Assembly (NCBI GenBank): GCA_022969175.1
Contig: JALJPB010000042.1
Location: forward strand, 1-38,755
Origin: Colwellia sp.
GTDB taxonomy: Bacteria > Pseudomonadota > Gammaproteobacteria > Enterobacterales > Alteromonadaceae
DNA length: 38,755 nucleotides
Direction of reading: 5' to 3'
The notes beneath the pieces are model-generated. The model ran no database searches. It was given only the letters and a program-made list of their open reading frames with translations, and was not told where the DNA came from. Positions within the stretch are counted from its first letter, which is position 1. Each line of letters begins with the position of its first letter. Position numbers and translations under genes: made by a program. Positions 1-9,415 of the stretch are shown piece after piece.

Positions 1-2
1 CA

Positions 3-185
3 TATCTTGATGCTCAGCCGCTGCTTATGGAATATCTTAAGTTTGCTATGGGAATTCATCATAATGATGCTGCTGGAGGGCTTCGTACCTTTGGTAAGAA
101 ATTAACTCAACAGCAAATTGATGATGTCCGCGCAAGATATAGTCTAGCAAAAGAAAGACTTGAACTTCTGGATTTAATAAACTGA
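3..185 (+). CDS. C-terminal end of an unidentified protein (5' end outside window)
   Basis: An open frame enters from the left edge and ends at a TGA at 183-185, giving about 60 residues. The peptide is mixed and mostly helical in character, with a charged C-terminal helix (QQQIDDVRARYSLAKERLEL). I see no signal, membrane segment or known motif and do not recognise the family. It ends about 45 bp before the presumed left end of the IS4-like remnant, so it may be an intact gene whose downstream neighbour was replaced by the insertion, or it may itself have been cut. Function unknown. That it is coding is only moderately supported, because the fragment is short. Confidence 0.45.
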   Translation, partial: YLDAQPLLMEYLKFAMGIHHNDAAGGLRTFGKKLTQQQIDDVRARYSLAKERLELLDLIN

Positions 186-285
186 TCCTTTCAAATATTC
201 AAAAAGAGAAAGCTCCGTTTTTACGTAATGCCGATCAGGTAAGAAAATGTTGACGATCCATTGACCGATCTTCTGGTTAGTATAT

Positions 286-321
286 AAAGGCTTCTAAATT
301 AATTCAGGGGCCTTTTTTTTT
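286..321 (+). terminator. Hairpin plus T-tract ahead of the IS4-like transposase
   Basis: AAAGGC at 286-291 pairs with GCCTTT at 310-315, and a run of nine T follows at 313-321. This is the shape of an intrinsic terminator, and it sits directly before the transposase reading frame. In a living element it could stop outside transcription from driving the transposase. That role is inference; the stem is short and the loop is 18 nt. Confidence 0.4.
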
Positions 322-639
322 GCAGCTATCTAACGCTTTATCACAAGTATCACAAAACAGTTTTAGTGAATTTACAGAGCTAAATGAATTATTAGATCCA
401 AGTATTGTTGATGCAGCACTCGCGTATCGGGTGTAGTAACCATCAGAAAACGAAAACTCCCCATGGAGAAAATGGTTTGGGCCGTTGTTGGTATGGCTTT
501 GTTCCGTAAAATGTCTATGCGCCAGTTAACCAACCAGCTTGATATGATCCTACCTAACGGTGAGCCTTATGTTGCACCAAATAACGCTTGTGACTTAAGA
601 GAAAAAATTAGGACAGCCATAAACTTTTATAAAGTTTAA
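320..639 (+). pseudogene. IS4-family transposase, N-terminal fragment, frameshifted
   Basis: The frame from 320 reads LQLSNALSQVSQNSFSEF and stops at TAG 434-436. Shifting to the frame from 433 restores the typical IS4 transposase N-terminal domain: VTIRKRKLPMEKMVWAVVGM, then ALFRKMSMRQLTNQLDMILP and a VAPNNA motif, to a TAA at 637-639. The match to the IS4 N-terminal domain (PF13006-type) is from memory of the family. The catalytic DDE region, normally several hundred residues, is missing altogether, and similarity fades after about 590. The gene therefore carries both a frameshift and a large 3' deletion and cannot encode an active transposase. It lies just upstream of mutS, and the same insertion probably contributed the DNA from about 227 onward. 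Confidence 0.75.
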
Positions 640-947
640 ATTCTCGCTGAATTTAAAGGTTTTTGTTCTTTTAGCATTTAATTGCGTCCTTATCCATAGC
701 AGGTATAGCACTAACTTTTTAATATCAGTATGATTGCATTTATAACTTAGAATGTTAGTAAACTAGTAGATCCGGTCTGATTTTTTTAATGGTCCGATTA
801 CACACTAAAAAAATTTACACCAAAACCTGCACTTATTAGTGGGGTTACACGGAATAAATTGAAATTTCAGTTTGTTTCACTAGATTACAACAAACACACA
901 AATAGCCACTTAACAGGCTATACAGAACTAAAAAGTGTAATAAAAAC
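640..947. other. Intergenic DNA upstream of mutS
   Basis: This is 308 bp without a convincing reading frame. It holds AT-rich sequence between the IS4 scar and mutS. A possible sigma-70 promoter for mutS is TTGAAA at 859-864 with TAGATT at 881-886 (16-bp spacer). A second copy of the IS end could not be identified with confidence. Confidence 0.4.
859..886 (+). promoter_or_regulatory. Candidate sigma-70 promoter for mutS
   Basis: The -35-like TTGAAA at 859-864 and -10-like TAGATT at 881-886 are separated by 16 bp, about 60 bp before the mutS start. The -10 is imperfect and the region is AT-rich, so a chance match is possible. Confidence 0.25.
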
Positions 948-3518
948 ATGCAAGATTTATCCTCACATACCCCGATGATGCGTCAGTATCTAACAATCAA
1001 AGCAGAATTTCCGAATATTCTTATTTTTTATCGAATGGGAGATTTTTATGAATTGTTTTTTGATGATGCTAAAAAGGCTTCCGATTTACTCGATATTTCA
1101 TTAACTGCTCGCGGTAAAACTGGTGGTAATGCCATTCCTATGGCTGGTGTACCCTATCATGCTATTGATACCTATTTAGCAAAACTTATAAAGCTTGGTG
1201 AATCTGTCGCGATATGTGAACAAATTGGCGATCCCGCAACCAGTAAAGGTCCGGTTGAACGAAAAGTAGTTCGTGTAGTAACCCCCGGGACCATAAGTGA
1301 TGAAGCTTTATTGGTTGATAGACAAGATAATTTAATCGTAGCAATTTATTCACCTTCAGGTAATCACGATAATAAAAATTTTGGTTTAGCTTATTTAGAT
1401 ATGACCAGTGGTCGCTTCGTATTAACTGAGCCACAAACCCAAGAACAACTTTTAGCAGAATTACAACGATTAACACCTGCTGAGTTATTATATCCAGAGT
1501 CATTTAAACAATATAATTTAATTGAAAAGTATAAAGGTTTACGCCGTCGCTCTGACTGGGAGTTTGATTTAGATACTGCCATCACTTTACTTAACCAACA
1601 ATTTGGTACCAAGGAACTCGCAGGTTTTGGTGTCAATGACAAACCTTTAGGTTTAGCTGCTGCGGGCTGTTTATTTCAATATGTTAAAGAGTGCCAACGA
1701 AGCGCGTTACCCCATATTAGAAATATTATTTGCGAATCATCTGAGACCGGCGTCATATTAGATGCGGCAACACGAAGAAATTTAGAGCTCACGGTAAATT
1801 TACACGGCGGTAGTGACAATACCTTATCGGCAATACTTGATAAATCTGCGACACCGATGGGATCTCGTTTATTAAAACGTTGGATCCACTTTCCATTAAG
1901 AGATATTGAAATATTAACTAATAGATACAACGCGATAGATAGTATTTTAACTTCTGATCTGCAATTTGATTTATTTGATTTATTAAAACAATTAGGCGAT
2001 ATTGAACGAATAGTTTCTCGTATCGCACTTCGCTCTGCTCGTCCTCGTGATTTTGCCCGACTACGTAATGCTTTACAGAAATTACCCGAGTTGCAAAGTA
2101 TGCTTAGTCAATACTCAAGCGGCTACTTGCATACTTTAGCTGGCAACAGCCAGCCGTTGCCTAATATTCAACAATTATTAGAAAATGCTATAGTTGACAA
2201 TCCACCGGTACTTATACGTGATGGCGGTGTAATTGCTCCTGGTTATCATCAAGAATTAGATGTGCTTCGTGATTTAAGTGATGGAGCAACTGATTTTTTG
2301 ACTCAACTTGAAGCAAAAGAAAAACAACGCACCGGCATTAATTCTTTAAAAGTTGGTTACAATAAGGTTCATGGTTTTTTTATCGAAATTAGTCGAAGTG
2401 CGGCGAGCCAAGTACCTGATGACTATATACGCCGTCAAACATTAAAAAATAATGAACGCTTTATTACTGAAGAATTAAAACAGCATGAAGTAACCGTATT
2501 AAGTGCTCAAAGTAAGTTTTTAGCGCTAGAAAAACGCCTTTATGAACAGCTATTTGATCAAGTCCTACCGGAACTTGAAAACCTTCAACAGCTAGCACAA
2601 GCCATTGCCGAGCTTGATGTCTTAAATACTTTTGCAGAGCGTAGTGAAACGCTTAATTATACCAAACCATCTATATCAAATGAGACGGGTATTAATATTG
2701 AAGGTGGACGCCATCCTGTTGTAGAACAAATGACGCAAGACGCTTTTATTGCAAACCCAGTGGTATTAACTTCGCAACGTAAAATGCTGATAATTACCGG
2801 TCCAAACATGGGCGGTAAGTCAACTTACATGAGGCAGACCGCCTTAATTGTATTGCTCGCCCATATTGGCTGTTTTGTTCCAGCTAATGCCGCTAATATC
2901 GGTATGGTCGATCGTATATTCACCCGTATTGGCGCGTCAGATGATCTGGCAAGTGGTCGCTCTACCTTTATGGTAGAAATGACAGAAACAGCCAACATAT
3001 TGCATAATGCAACAGAAAAAAGTTTAGTTTTACTTGATGAAATTGGCCGAGGTACTAGTACCTATGATGGCTTATCTTTAGCTTGGGCTTGCGCTGAAAT
3101 GTTGGCTCTGCAAACTAAAGCGTTTACTTTGTTTGCAAGTCACTACTTTGAACTGACTAAGTTAGCCGAACAAATTGATATTGTCGCTAATGTTCATTTA
3201 GATGCAGTGGAGCATAATGATAATATTATTTTTATGCATGCGGTTCAAGAAGGTGCTGCCAGTAAAAGTTTTGGTTTACAAGTAGCACAGCTAGCGGGTG
3301 TGCCAAAAACCGTTATTCACCGTGCCAAACAAAGATTAAATGAATTAGAAAACAACCAAGTAGCTTCAATTTTACCAAGTGATAGCAATGTTTTTGAACA
3401 GTTATCATTGATTGATGAAGGCCACCCAGTACTTGATAGCTTGAAACAACTCGACATTAATGAGTTAAGCCCAAGACAAGCACTAGAGGTATTGTATCAA
3501 CTTAAAGATAAATTATAA
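948..3518 (+). CDS. mutS: DNA mismatch repair protein MutS
   Basis: MutS recognises base mismatches and small loops in newly copied DNA and recruits MutL in the cytoplasm. The 856 residues match the usual length (E. coli 853). The N-terminal mismatch-binding domain carries the Phe-X-Glu motif in [20 protein letters not shown] (about residues 28-47). The connector, lever and clamp domains follow. The C-terminal ATPase has the Walker A loop GPNMGGKST (about 622-630), the Walker B segment [19 protein letters not shown] and the signature [20 protein letters not shown]. The start at the first ATG gives [11 protein letters not shown], which aligns with the E. coli SAIENFDAHTPMM region; no strong Shine-Dalgarno is visible. 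It stands alone on the + strand, convergent with rpoS, and ends in a shared hairpin. The IS4 scar lies immediately upstream. Confidence 0.98.
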   Translation: MQDLSSHTPMMRQYLTIKAEFPNILIFYRMGDFYELFFDDAKKASDLLDISLTARGKTGGNAIPMAGVPYHAIDTYLAKLIKLGESVAICEQIGDPATSKGPVERKVVRVVTPGTISDEALLVDRQDNLIVAIYSPSGNHDNKNFGLAYLDMTSGRFVLTEPQTQEQLLAELQRLTPAELLYPESFKQYNLIEKYKGLRRRSDWEFDLDTAITLLNQQFGTKELAGFGVNDKPLGLAAAGCLFQYVKECQRSALPHIRNIICESSETGVILDAATRRNLELTVNLHGGSDNTLSAILDKSATPMGSRLLKRWIHFPLRDIEILTNRYNAIDSILTSDLQFDLFDLLKQLGDIERIVSRIALRSARPRDFARLRNALQKLPELQSMLSQYSSGYLHTLAGNSQPLPNIQQLLENAIVDNPPVLIRDGGVIAPGYHQELDVLRDLSDGATDFLTQLEAKEKQRTGINSLKVGYNKVHGFFIEISRSAASQVPDDYIRRQTLKNNERFITEELKQHEVTVLSAQSKFLALEKRLYEQLFDQVLPELENLQQLAQAIAELDVLNTFAERSETLNYTKPSISNETGINIEGGRHPVVEQMTQDAFIANPVVLTSQRKMLIITGPNMGGKSTYMRQTALIVLLAHIGCFVPANAANIGMVDRIFTRIGASDDLASGRSTFMVEMTETANILHNATEKSLVLLDEIGRGTSTYDGLSLAWACAEMLALQTKAFTLFASHYFELTKLAEQIDIVANVHLDAVEHNDNIIFMHAVQEGAASKSFGLQVAQLAGVPKTVIHRAKQRLNELENNQVASILPSDSNVFEQLSLIDEGHPVLDSLKQLDINELSPRQALEVLYQLKDKL

Positions 3519-3540
3519 TTTTTTGGCCAGTTAAATAGAA

Positions 3541-3567
3541 AAACCAGCATATTGGCTGGTTTTTTTG
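3541..3567. terminator. Bidirectional terminator between mutS and rpoS
   Basis: AAACCAGC at 3541-3548 pairs with GCTGGTTT at 3555-3562 around a 6-nt loop. A T-run follows on the + strand and an A-rich stretch (TAGAAAAACC) precedes it, so the minus strand also gets a U-tract. It lies 22 bp after the mutS stop and 17 bp before the rpoS stop and can serve both convergent genes. Confidence 0.85.
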
Positions 3568-3583
3568 GTAGTAACATTTAAAG

Positions 3584-4525
3584 TTATGCTTGAAAAATTG
3601 CTTCGATAGACAAGTTTTGTTGGCTCAAAATATCTCTTAAGCGCTTTAATGCTTCTACTTGAATTTGGCGTACACGCTCACGTGTCAAACCAATTTCACT
3701 GCCAACATCTTCTAAGGTAGCAGCTTCATAACCCATTAAGCCAAATCGTCTTGCCAATACTTCTCTTTGCTTAGTATTTAGTTCATTAAGCCAATGAATT
3801 ATATTGTTGCTCATATCGGCAGATTGTAAGTCACCTTCAGGTCCACGATTTTTTTCATCTGGAATAACATCGAGTAAGACTTTGTCTGAGTCACCACCAA
3901 ATGGGGTATCAACAGAGGTTATACGCTCATTTAATCTGAGCATTTTAGTTACATCGGCAACAGGCTTATCTAGAGCTGCGGCAATGTCTTCGGCAGTCGG
4001 CTCATGATCTAACTTTTGAACCAATTCCTTTGAAGTGCGTAAATAAATATTGAGCTCTTTTACGACATGTATGGGTAATCGAATAGTACGGGTTTGGTTC
4101 ATAATGGCACGTTCAATTGTTTGACGAATCCACCATGTGGCGTATGTTGAAAATCTAAATCCACGCTCTGGGTCAAATTTTTCAACCGCTCGAATTAAAC
4201 CTAAGTTACCTTCTTCAATTAGATCTAATAGAGGTAAACCACGGTTATTATAACGACGGGCAATTTTGACAACTAAACGTAAATTACTTTCAATCATACG
4301 TTTACGTGAGGGTTCATCACCTTTTAGAGAAAGGCGTGAAAAGTAGACTTCTTCTTCTGCGGTTAACAACGGAGAAAAACCAATTTCACCTAAATATATC
4401 TGCGTCGCATCTAAGCTTGACGAGGATACTCCACTTTTAGTTTTTTTAGACACGTCCTTGGTCTCCTTTTTAACTTTTTGCGAAATTACTTTTTTTTCTT
4501 TTTTTTCTTTGATTGTTACGCCCAT
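3584..4525 (-). CDS. rpoS: RNA polymerase sigma factor RpoS (sigma-38)
   Basis: This is the stationary-phase and general stress sigma factor. Region 1.2 ([20 protein letters not shown]) starts near residue 39. Region 2 covers about residues 78-150 with [20 protein letters not shown] and [19 protein letters not shown]. Region 4 carries the helix-turn-helix [20 protein letters not shown] near 270-290. Length is 313 residues, slightly under E. coli (330). The first 35 residues are unusually rich in lysine (repeated KEKKEKK and KKETKD), unlike the acidic N-terminus of E. coli RpoS. The start is well set by GGGAG about 7 bp upstream. It lies directly after nlpD in the same direction, the classic arrangement in which the main rpoS promoter lies inside nlpD; no promoter was pinned down here. 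Confidence 0.97.
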   Translation of the reverse strand: MGVTIKEKKEKKVISQKVKKETKDVSKKTKSGVSSSSLDATQIYLGEIGFSPLLTAEEEVYFSRLSLKGDEPSRKRMIESNLRLVVKIARRYNNRGLPLLDLIEEGNLGLIRAVEKFDPERGFRFSTYATWWIRQTIERAIMNQTRTIRLPIHVVKELNIYLRTSKELVQKLDHEPTAEDIAAALDKPVADVTKMLRLNERITSVDTPFGGDSDKVLLDVIPDEKNRGPEGDLQSADMSNNIIHWLNELNTKQREVLARRFGLMGYEAATLEDVGSEIGLTRERVRQIQVEALKRLRDILSQQNLSIEAIFQA

Positions 4526-4605
4526 ACTATATCTCCCAATAAAGTAGCAAAGCTAATAATTTGATTAAATATTCACGGTAACTCCATATTTTTTTGTTAT
4601 AAGTA

Positions 4606-5478
4606 TTATTTTCTCGGTAAGTACTTCATAGGATTAACAGATTTTCCACGAAAGCGAACTTCAAAATGAAGCATGACTCTTTGCGCATCTGTGTCCCCCA
4701 TACTTGCAATAACATCACCGGTTTTAACTAACTGCTTTTCTTTAACAAGTATTTTGTCGTTGTGTGCATAGGCGCTAAGATAATCATCATTGTGTTTAAC
4801 AATAATTAATTGCCCATAACCACTTAATGCACTCCCCGCATAAACTACTTTGCCATCGGCAGCAGCTTTAACTTTGTCGCCTCGACGACCTGCGATATCT
4901 ATGCCTTTATTACCTTGTTGTGCTGTTGAAAAACGTGCAATCACTTTTCCATTAGCTGGCCACTGCCATTCTCTAATTTTTGTAGAGAAGGGTGAACTTT
5001 GTAAAGCGGATTTTTTGTTTACTTTTTCCTCACTTACAGTTTTACCATACTCCTGCTTTTTATTCGGTGCAACAACTTTTTTAACGCTATTTTTTGAGAT
5101 AGAACTAGAGCTTTTATTCGAGTTTTTAGCATAACTCTTATGGGTGCTAGCTTGGGAGGGTTTTGATGTTTTCTTCTGAGCAACAATTAATTTTTGCCCT
5201 GGGAAGATATTGTAAGGTGACGAAATTTTATTCAGTTTTGCCACAGTTCTTACATCAGAGTTTGCTCGCCAAGCAATAGAATATAAAGTTTCGCCTTTTT
5301 TTACTGTGTAGTAAGTAGAATTAATACTGTTTTTTATTCTATCTTTAAGAGGTACAGAACCATAAGCAGTGACTACTGGTGCAGGAGTACTTCTAGTTGA
5401 ACAACCTGAAAGTAGAATAATAAGGACGGTCAAGGACGACCAACAATAACAGATTAACTTTCTATTCACTGGCTTCAT
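4606..5478 (-). CDS. nlpD: NlpD-type murein hydrolase activator lipoprotein (LysM + LytM)
   Basis: NlpD is an outer-membrane lipoprotein that activates the septal amidase AmiC during cell separation. A lipoprotein signal peptide ends in the lipobox LLSGC with the lipidated Cys at 26. A LysM domain follows at about 56-100 (YYTVKKGETLYSIAWRANSD), then a Ser/Lys/Asn-rich linker to about 165. The C-terminal peptidase M23/LytM-like domain runs from about 175 to 288. It is degenerate in the way NlpD proteins are: the first zinc-ligand position is Asn in NKGIDIAGRRGD where active M23 enzymes have His. The segment IVKHNDDYLSAYAHND is close to E. coli NlpD. It is upstream of rpoS with an 80-bp gap, so the rpoS 5' leader probably starts within this gene (established in E. 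coli, inferred here). Confidence 0.93.
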   Translation of the reverse strand: MKPVNRKLICYCWSSLTVLIILLSGCSTRSTPAPVVTAYGSVPLKDRIKNSINSTYYTVKKGETLYSIAWRANSDVRTVAKLNKISSPYNIFPGQKLIVAQKKTSKPSQASTHKSYAKNSNKSSSSISKNSVKKVVAPNKKQEYGKTVSEEKVNKKSALQSSPFSTKIREWQWPANGKVIARFSTAQQGNKGIDIAGRRGDKVKAAADGKVVYAGSALSGYGQLIIVKHNDDYLSAYAHNDKILVKEKQLVKTGDVIASMGDTDAQRVMLHFEVRFRGKSVNPMKYLPRK

Positions 5479-5593
5479 TTATCTTTTAGAAAAACCTCAT
5501 TTGGTTGGTTAAGGGTAAAAAACTATAGCAAATAACCTTAACAGCACAAACTTAAATAAGTTGTAACTAAATATGATTAATAACAACCACACT

Positions 5594-5655
5594 CGTTAGG
5601 CGGTTGAACTTTCATATTAATCTCTGGAATGACAGTAAGATCAGTACGCCTAACG
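5594..5655. repeat. Inverted repeat overlapping the 3' end of the DedA-like gene
   Basis: CGTTAGGCG at 5594-5602 and CGCCTAACG at 5647-5655 are perfect 9-bp inverted copies with a 44-bp interval. The right copy covers the stop codon of the membrane protein gene. There is no clear U-tract, so it could be an mRNA-end structure or a protein site. Confidence 0.4.
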
Positions 5656-6228
5656 ATTAAATAAATAAACAAGAACAATTAGTGCGACAACTCCCCAACC
5701 CAATATATCAATATATTGCCGTATTTTTTTCTCCATGGCAGCCCCTCCCCACTTAATAAGCCCGGCAACGAGAAAAAATCTCATGCCCCGTCCAACAGCT
5801 GAAACGAGTAAAAATGGCAAAAATGCCATCTGTAAAAAACCAGCACTGACGGTAAATAACTTATAAGGTATTGGAGAAAATCCAGCAATAAAAACGACCC
5901 ATATTCCCCATTGCTCAAACCAGGTCATTATCTTTTCAAAACGTGCTTGGTAACCAAATTCAATAATGATGGGCTCAATCCAAGGCTCAAACATTAAATA
6001 ACCTAGCCAATAGCCAACCACCCCTCCTAAAACAGAAGCTAGAGTGGTTATCGTAGCAAATTGCCATGCTTTTTTTGGTTTGGCTAATACCATAGGAGCC
6101 AATAATACATCAGGTGGAATAGGAAAAAAAATTGACTCAGAAAAAGTTAAGACTGCCAGTATTCTTGGGGCAAATTTATGTTCTGCCCAACGAAGTGTCC
6201 ATTGGTATAATGCTGAAAATATTTTCAC
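5650..6228 (-). CDS. DedA/VTT-family inner-membrane protein (YqaA-like)
   Basis: A 192-residue polytopic membrane protein of the DedA/SNARE-associated (VTT) superfamily. Visible family features are the re-entrant segment SESIFFPIPPDVLLAPMVLA (about 29-48), the second re-entrant motif GFSPIPYKLFTVSAG (about 117-131), and GRGMRFFLVAGLI (about 147-159), followed by a last transmembrane helix at 175-190. DedA proteins are linked to membrane-potential maintenance and lipid (undecaprenyl-phosphate or phospholipid) flipping in other bacteria; which substrate applies here cannot be told. It lies between pcm and nlpD in the minus-strand cluster with gaps of 53 and about 170 bp. A gene of this type at this place is familiar from related marine gammaproteobacteria. 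E. coli YqaA is shorter, so no firm symbol is given. Confidence 0.85.
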   Translation of the reverse strand: MKIFSALYQWTLRWAEHKFAPRILAVLTFSESIFFPIPPDVLLAPMVLAKPKKAWQFATITTLASVLGGVVGYWLGYLMFEPWIEPIIIEFGYQARFEKIMTWFEQWGIWVVFIAGFSPIPYKLFTVSAGFLQMAFLPFLLVSAVGRGMRFFLVAGLIKWGGAAMEKKIRQYIDILGWGVVALIVLVYLFNR

Positions 6229-6281
6229 AGATATCTAGCTCATAAAAGGGTAGTTAAAGAAGGATGAATATATCGTTACTT

Positions 6282-6944
6282 TTACAATAAATCACCTGGT
6301 ATTAAAGGTACAAAGCGAACGGCTTCAACTTGTTGTTCACTAAATTTATTGTCTTTTCTGGTGATAACCTTTAAGACTTGTTGCTCATCACCAACTGGAA
6401 TGATTAAGCGCCCGCCGTCAGCTAATTGCTCTAATAAAGCTTGAGGTACACTTGTTGGTGCTGCAGTAACAATAATGGCATCAAAAGGTGCTTTACTCGC
6501 CCACCCCTGCCAACCATCACCGTGTTTCATTGATACATTGTGTAAATCTATCGCCTTTAATCGCCTTTTAGCTTGCCACTGCAGTGCTTTAATTCGCTCA
6601 ACAGAAAAAACTTTTGACGTCAACTGAGCCAAAATGGCCGTTTGATAACCAGATCCGGTACCAATCTCTAAAATATTATCGGGTACCCCTGCGGCTAATA
6701 GCAGCTCTGACATTTTAGCGACAATGTATGGCTGAGAAATAGTTTGTCCCTGCCCAATGGGTAAAGCTGTATTGTCATAGGCTTTGTGCGCCAGTATTTC
6801 AGGTACAAAATTATGTCGGGGTGTTCGAGCTATCGCTTGTAATACCTGCTGATTGATAATACCTTCTGCATGAAGTTTTTGTGCTAAAATTTCACCGCTG
6901 CGAGTTGACTTTCCGCCGATACTCCGCGCTATCTTGACATTCAT
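6282..6944 (-). CDS. pcm: Protein-L-isoaspartate O-methyltransferase
   Basis: Pcm methylates isoaspartyl residues in aged proteins with S-adenosylmethionine, starting their repair. The 220 residues (E. coli 208) include the family segment [20 protein letters not shown] (about 59-78), the SAM-binding motif [19 protein letters not shown] (about 91-108), and post-motif segments [20 protein letters not shown] and [13 protein letters not shown] at the C-terminus, all close to E. coli Pcm. The N-terminus is about 12 residues longer than in E. coli. It follows surE by 65 bp, the same stationary-phase survival pair seen beside rpoS in many gammaproteobacteria. Confidence 0.97.
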   Translation of the reverse strand: MNVKIARSIGGKSTRSGEILAQKLHAEGIINQQVLQAIARTPRHNFVPEILAHKAYDNTALPIGQGQTISQPYIVAKMSELLLAAGVPDNILEIGTGSGYQTAILAQLTSKVFSVERIKALQWQAKRRLKAIDLHNVSMKHGDGWQGWASKAPFDAIIVTAAPTSVPQALLEQLADGGRLIIPVGDEQQVLKVITRKDNKFSEQQVEAVRFVPLIPGDLL

Positions 6945-7009
6945 AGTGCTGCTCTTTTCTACAATTAGTTATACGTTATTTACTTGGTATTAATGCGTGA
7001 TTTAAGACT

Positions 7010-7762
7010 TTATAATAAAAGGTCTTCTATCCACAGTGACATCGTTGATAAACTTTTATGAGCAGTCATATCTACGGTCAATGGAGTTATAGAGGCATAT
7101 CCATTAGCAACGGCATGAAAATCAGTACCTTCGCCACCATCCAGCTCTTGTCCTAATGACCCATACCAATAGATGTCTCGCTGCCATGGGTCTTGCATTT
7201 TTTTCATGGTTTCCGCTTTATGTCGATGACCTAGCCGAGTTACTTTAACACCTTTTAACTGTGATAAAGGCATATCTGGTACATTTATATTTAATATTTG
7301 ATCCGCTGGCAAAGGATGCTCTTTTAATCTTAATATTATTTTAGCTGTGACCACAGCAGCGGTTTGATAATGCTGCTGATGTTTCCCAACCAAAGAAACC
7401 GCAACCGCAGGCATGCCCATATGACGACCTTCTGTTGCTGCAGCAACTGTACCTGAGTATAAAGTATCATCGCCAAGGTTTGCGCCATTATTGATGCCCG
7501 CCACCACTAAATCGGGTAAAGGCTGCATTAGTTGACTTATCCCTAGATGAACAGCATCAGTAGGTGTGCCATTAACACAGATATAACCATTTTCTAAGGT
7601 ATGAGCACGTAAAGGGTTGAGTAAAGTGAGTGAATTACTTGCGCCACTGCAATTTCTATCCGGAGCAACGACAACTACCTTGCCAAGTTTCACTAATTCC
7701 TGATGTAATATTTTTATGCCTAACGCATGCACACCGTCATCATTACTGAGTAATATATTCAT
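7010..7762 (-). CDS. surE: 5'/3'-nucleotidase SurE
   Basis: SurE is a metal-dependent phosphatase acting on nucleoside monophosphates and is associated with stationary-phase survival. The metal site begins at the N-terminus with NDDG (residues 7-10), joined by [15 protein letters not shown] (about 34-48) and [12 protein letters not shown] (about 63-74), then [21 protein letters not shown], the conserved SurE core. Its 250 residues equal the normal length (E. coli 253). It sits between truD and pcm in the same direction with gaps of 54 and 65 bp, the usual truD-surE-pcm order. Confidence 0.97.
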   Translation of the reverse strand: MNILLSNDDGVHALGIKILHQELVKLGKVVVVAPDRNCSGASNSLTLLNPLRAHTLENGYICVNGTPTDAVHLGISQLMQPLPDLVVAGINNGANLGDDTLYSGTVAAATEGRHMGMPAVAVSLVGKHQQHYQTAAVVTAKIILRLKEHPLPADQILNINVPDMPLSQLKGVKVTRLGHRHKAETMKKMQDPWQRDIYWYGSLGQELDGGEGTDFHAVANGYASITPLTVDMTAHKSLSTMSLWIEDLLL

Positions 7763-7816
7763 AATTTGATATTTCTTGTCGAAAATAGTTGTTGGAAATG
7801 GCTATTGAGATTATTT

Positions 7817-8878
7817 TTAACTCCGAGAATTTAAGTCTTTATAATCAATTAGCTCACGTAAAATTGTTGTTGCATAACAACCTGCGGGTAAGAAAAATTT
7901 CAAAATAACAGTATTTTTACTCTCTCCAAGATTATCCGCACCTTCTTTATTAATACGAATAGACGGATTTGATAAGTTTAAACGAATCCTGCGGCGCTCT
8001 TGCTTTAAACCAAATTTAGCTAATCCTTTAGTTATCTCATCGTGACTATCGGCTACTTGCTGCTCAAAGTGTAGCGTTTGACCTTTGGTTATTAACTCAC
8101 CCGCCCCCCACATTGGCGCGGTAATATCGATGTCTTTATCGGATAAACGGTCAAGTAAAACTTGATCAACCTGTTCAGCTAAAAATACCGATTGTGTACC
8201 CGCTAACATGCAAATATCGCCATCTGAAAGCACATTGAAATAATCATGCTCAATGCGTTTACTAACGATATCATTGAACAAGTATGATCTTGCTGCTGAA
8301 AGGTAAAAGCCTCTTTTCTTTTTATCTTTGACTTTCATTTCACCAGCAAATAATTTTATCGCTTTGTTAATATTGCCACCTTCAATACCAAATCGTTGCT
8401 CACCAAAATAGTTAGGCACACCATCGGCTATTATTTTAAGCCAGGCTTGCTTCAATGCACCGATGTCAGTAACTTCACGTAGTGTTAATTCAAAATTATT
8501 ACCGGTTAGTGCACCAATACGCAGTTTTTTATTATGTCTGCTATAAAATAACACCTCGACACCTTCAATCTGCAAATCACTTAGGTCATATTCATCTTTA
8601 CCGGGCAAGTGAACACCAAACCATTGCTCTGTTATTGCAAAACGATCTTTTAAACCAGCATAAGAGACTAATTTATCTTTAACTTTAAAATATTTAGCTA
8701 ATTCACGAACAATATCTAAGGTATTTCGGCCCGACTTTCTAATGTGGATAAGTAGGTGTTCACCTTCTGCACATGGCTCAAAAGGCAGTTGTTCGAAAAC
8801 TTTAAAATCTGCCATGATAGACCGTAAAAGCCCGGTGGATTTTGGTTTTCCATACAAATAAGTAAGTGCTGGTAACAT
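7817..8878 (-). CDS. truD: tRNA pseudouridine(13) synthase TruD
   Basis: TruD makes pseudouridine at position 13 of tRNA-Glu. The 353 residues (E. coli 349) carry the catalytic segment SYAGLKDRFAITEQWFGVHL with the catalytic Asp at 78, then the family blocks VPNYFGEQRFGIEGGN, LSAARSYLFNDIVS and the C-terminal FFLPAGCYATTILRELI. The start ATG lies 6 bp after the ispF stop, so translation is probably coupled to ispF. It is part of the ispD-ispF-truD-surE run that is conserved across gammaproteobacteria. Confidence 0.97.
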   Translation of the reverse strand: MLPALTYLYGKPKSTGLLRSIMADFKVFEQLPFEPCAEGEHLLIHIRKSGRNTLDIVRELAKYFKVKDKLVSYAGLKDRFAITEQWFGVHLPGKDEYDLSDLQIEGVEVLFYSRHNKKLRIGALTGNNFELTLREVTDIGALKQAWLKIIADGVPNYFGEQRFGIEGGNINKAIKLFAGEMKVKDKKKRGFYLSAARSYLFNDIVSKRIEHDYFNVLSDGDICMLAGTQSVFLAEQVDQVLLDRLSDKDIDITAPMWGAGELITKGQTLHFEQQVADSHDEITKGLAKFGLKQERRRIRLNLSNPSIRINKEGADNLGESKNTVILKFFLPAGCYATTILRELIDYKDLNSRS

Positions 8879-8884
8879 ATTTGA

Positions 8885-9397
8885 TTAACCTTCGGCTGTT
8901 AATGGGACTGGTTTAAATGGAGGTATATGTGGATTCAATAAAGCAACACAATGTACAGCTATGCCTTCTTTTCGTCCGGTATAACCGAGCTTTTCTGTAG
9001 TAGTTGCTTTAACATTAACTTGATCAAGTTCACAATGTAAATCTTCAGCTAAACACGTTCGCATGGCCAATAAGTAAGGTGAAATTTTTGGTGCTTGTGC
9101 AACGATGGTAATATCCACATTGCCAATCTCAAAATCTTTCGCTGTCATTAAGCTAACGACATGTTTTAATAAAATTCGACTAGAGATATTTTCATAACTT
9201 GCGTCAGTATCAGGAAAGTGATTACCAATATCACCAAGCGCTAATGCACCAAGAATGGCATCACATAAAGCATGAATAGCCACATCACCATCAGAGTGAG
9301 CAATAAAGCCAAACTCGAACGGCACTTTTACTCCAGCTAAAACTAACGGTCCTTGACCACCAAATTTATGAACATCAAAACCATGACCTATGCGCAT
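8885..9397 (-). CDS. ispF: 2-C-methyl-D-erythritol 2,4-cyclodiphosphate synthase
   Basis: IspF is the fifth enzyme of the MEP isoprenoid pathway, converting CDP-ME 2-phosphate to the cyclodiphosphate with release of CMP. The zinc ligands Asp8 and His10 are in [10 protein letters not shown] and His42 in [18 protein letters not shown]. The nucleotide-binding segment with [20 protein letters not shown] lies near residues 129-148. Length is 170 residues (E. coli 159), the extra part being a C-terminal tail [15 protein letters not shown]. It is 18 bp downstream of ispD, which acts two steps earlier in the same pathway. Confidence 0.97.
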   Translation of the reverse strand: MRIGHGFDVHKFGGQGPLVLAGVKVPFEFGFIAHSDGDVAIHALCDAILGALALGDIGNHFPDTDASYENISSRILLKHVVSLMTAKDFEIGNVDITIVAQAPKISPYLLAMRTCLAEDLHCELDQVNVKATTTEKLGYTGRKEGIAVHCVALLNPHIPPFKPVPLTAEG

Positions 9398-9415
9398 GTA
9401 CCTTCCTGTCTTTTG

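Noticed and set aside
1186-1642. Minus-strand open frames of 83-105 codons inside mutS
   Set aside because: They lie opposite a conserved mutS coding frame, have no ribosome-binding site and no family resemblance; they are antisense shadows of AT-rich coding sequence.
4606-5478. NlpD as an active zinc endopeptidase
   Set aside because: The first metal-ligand His is replaced by Asn (NKGID), as in other NlpD activators, so catalysis is unlikely.
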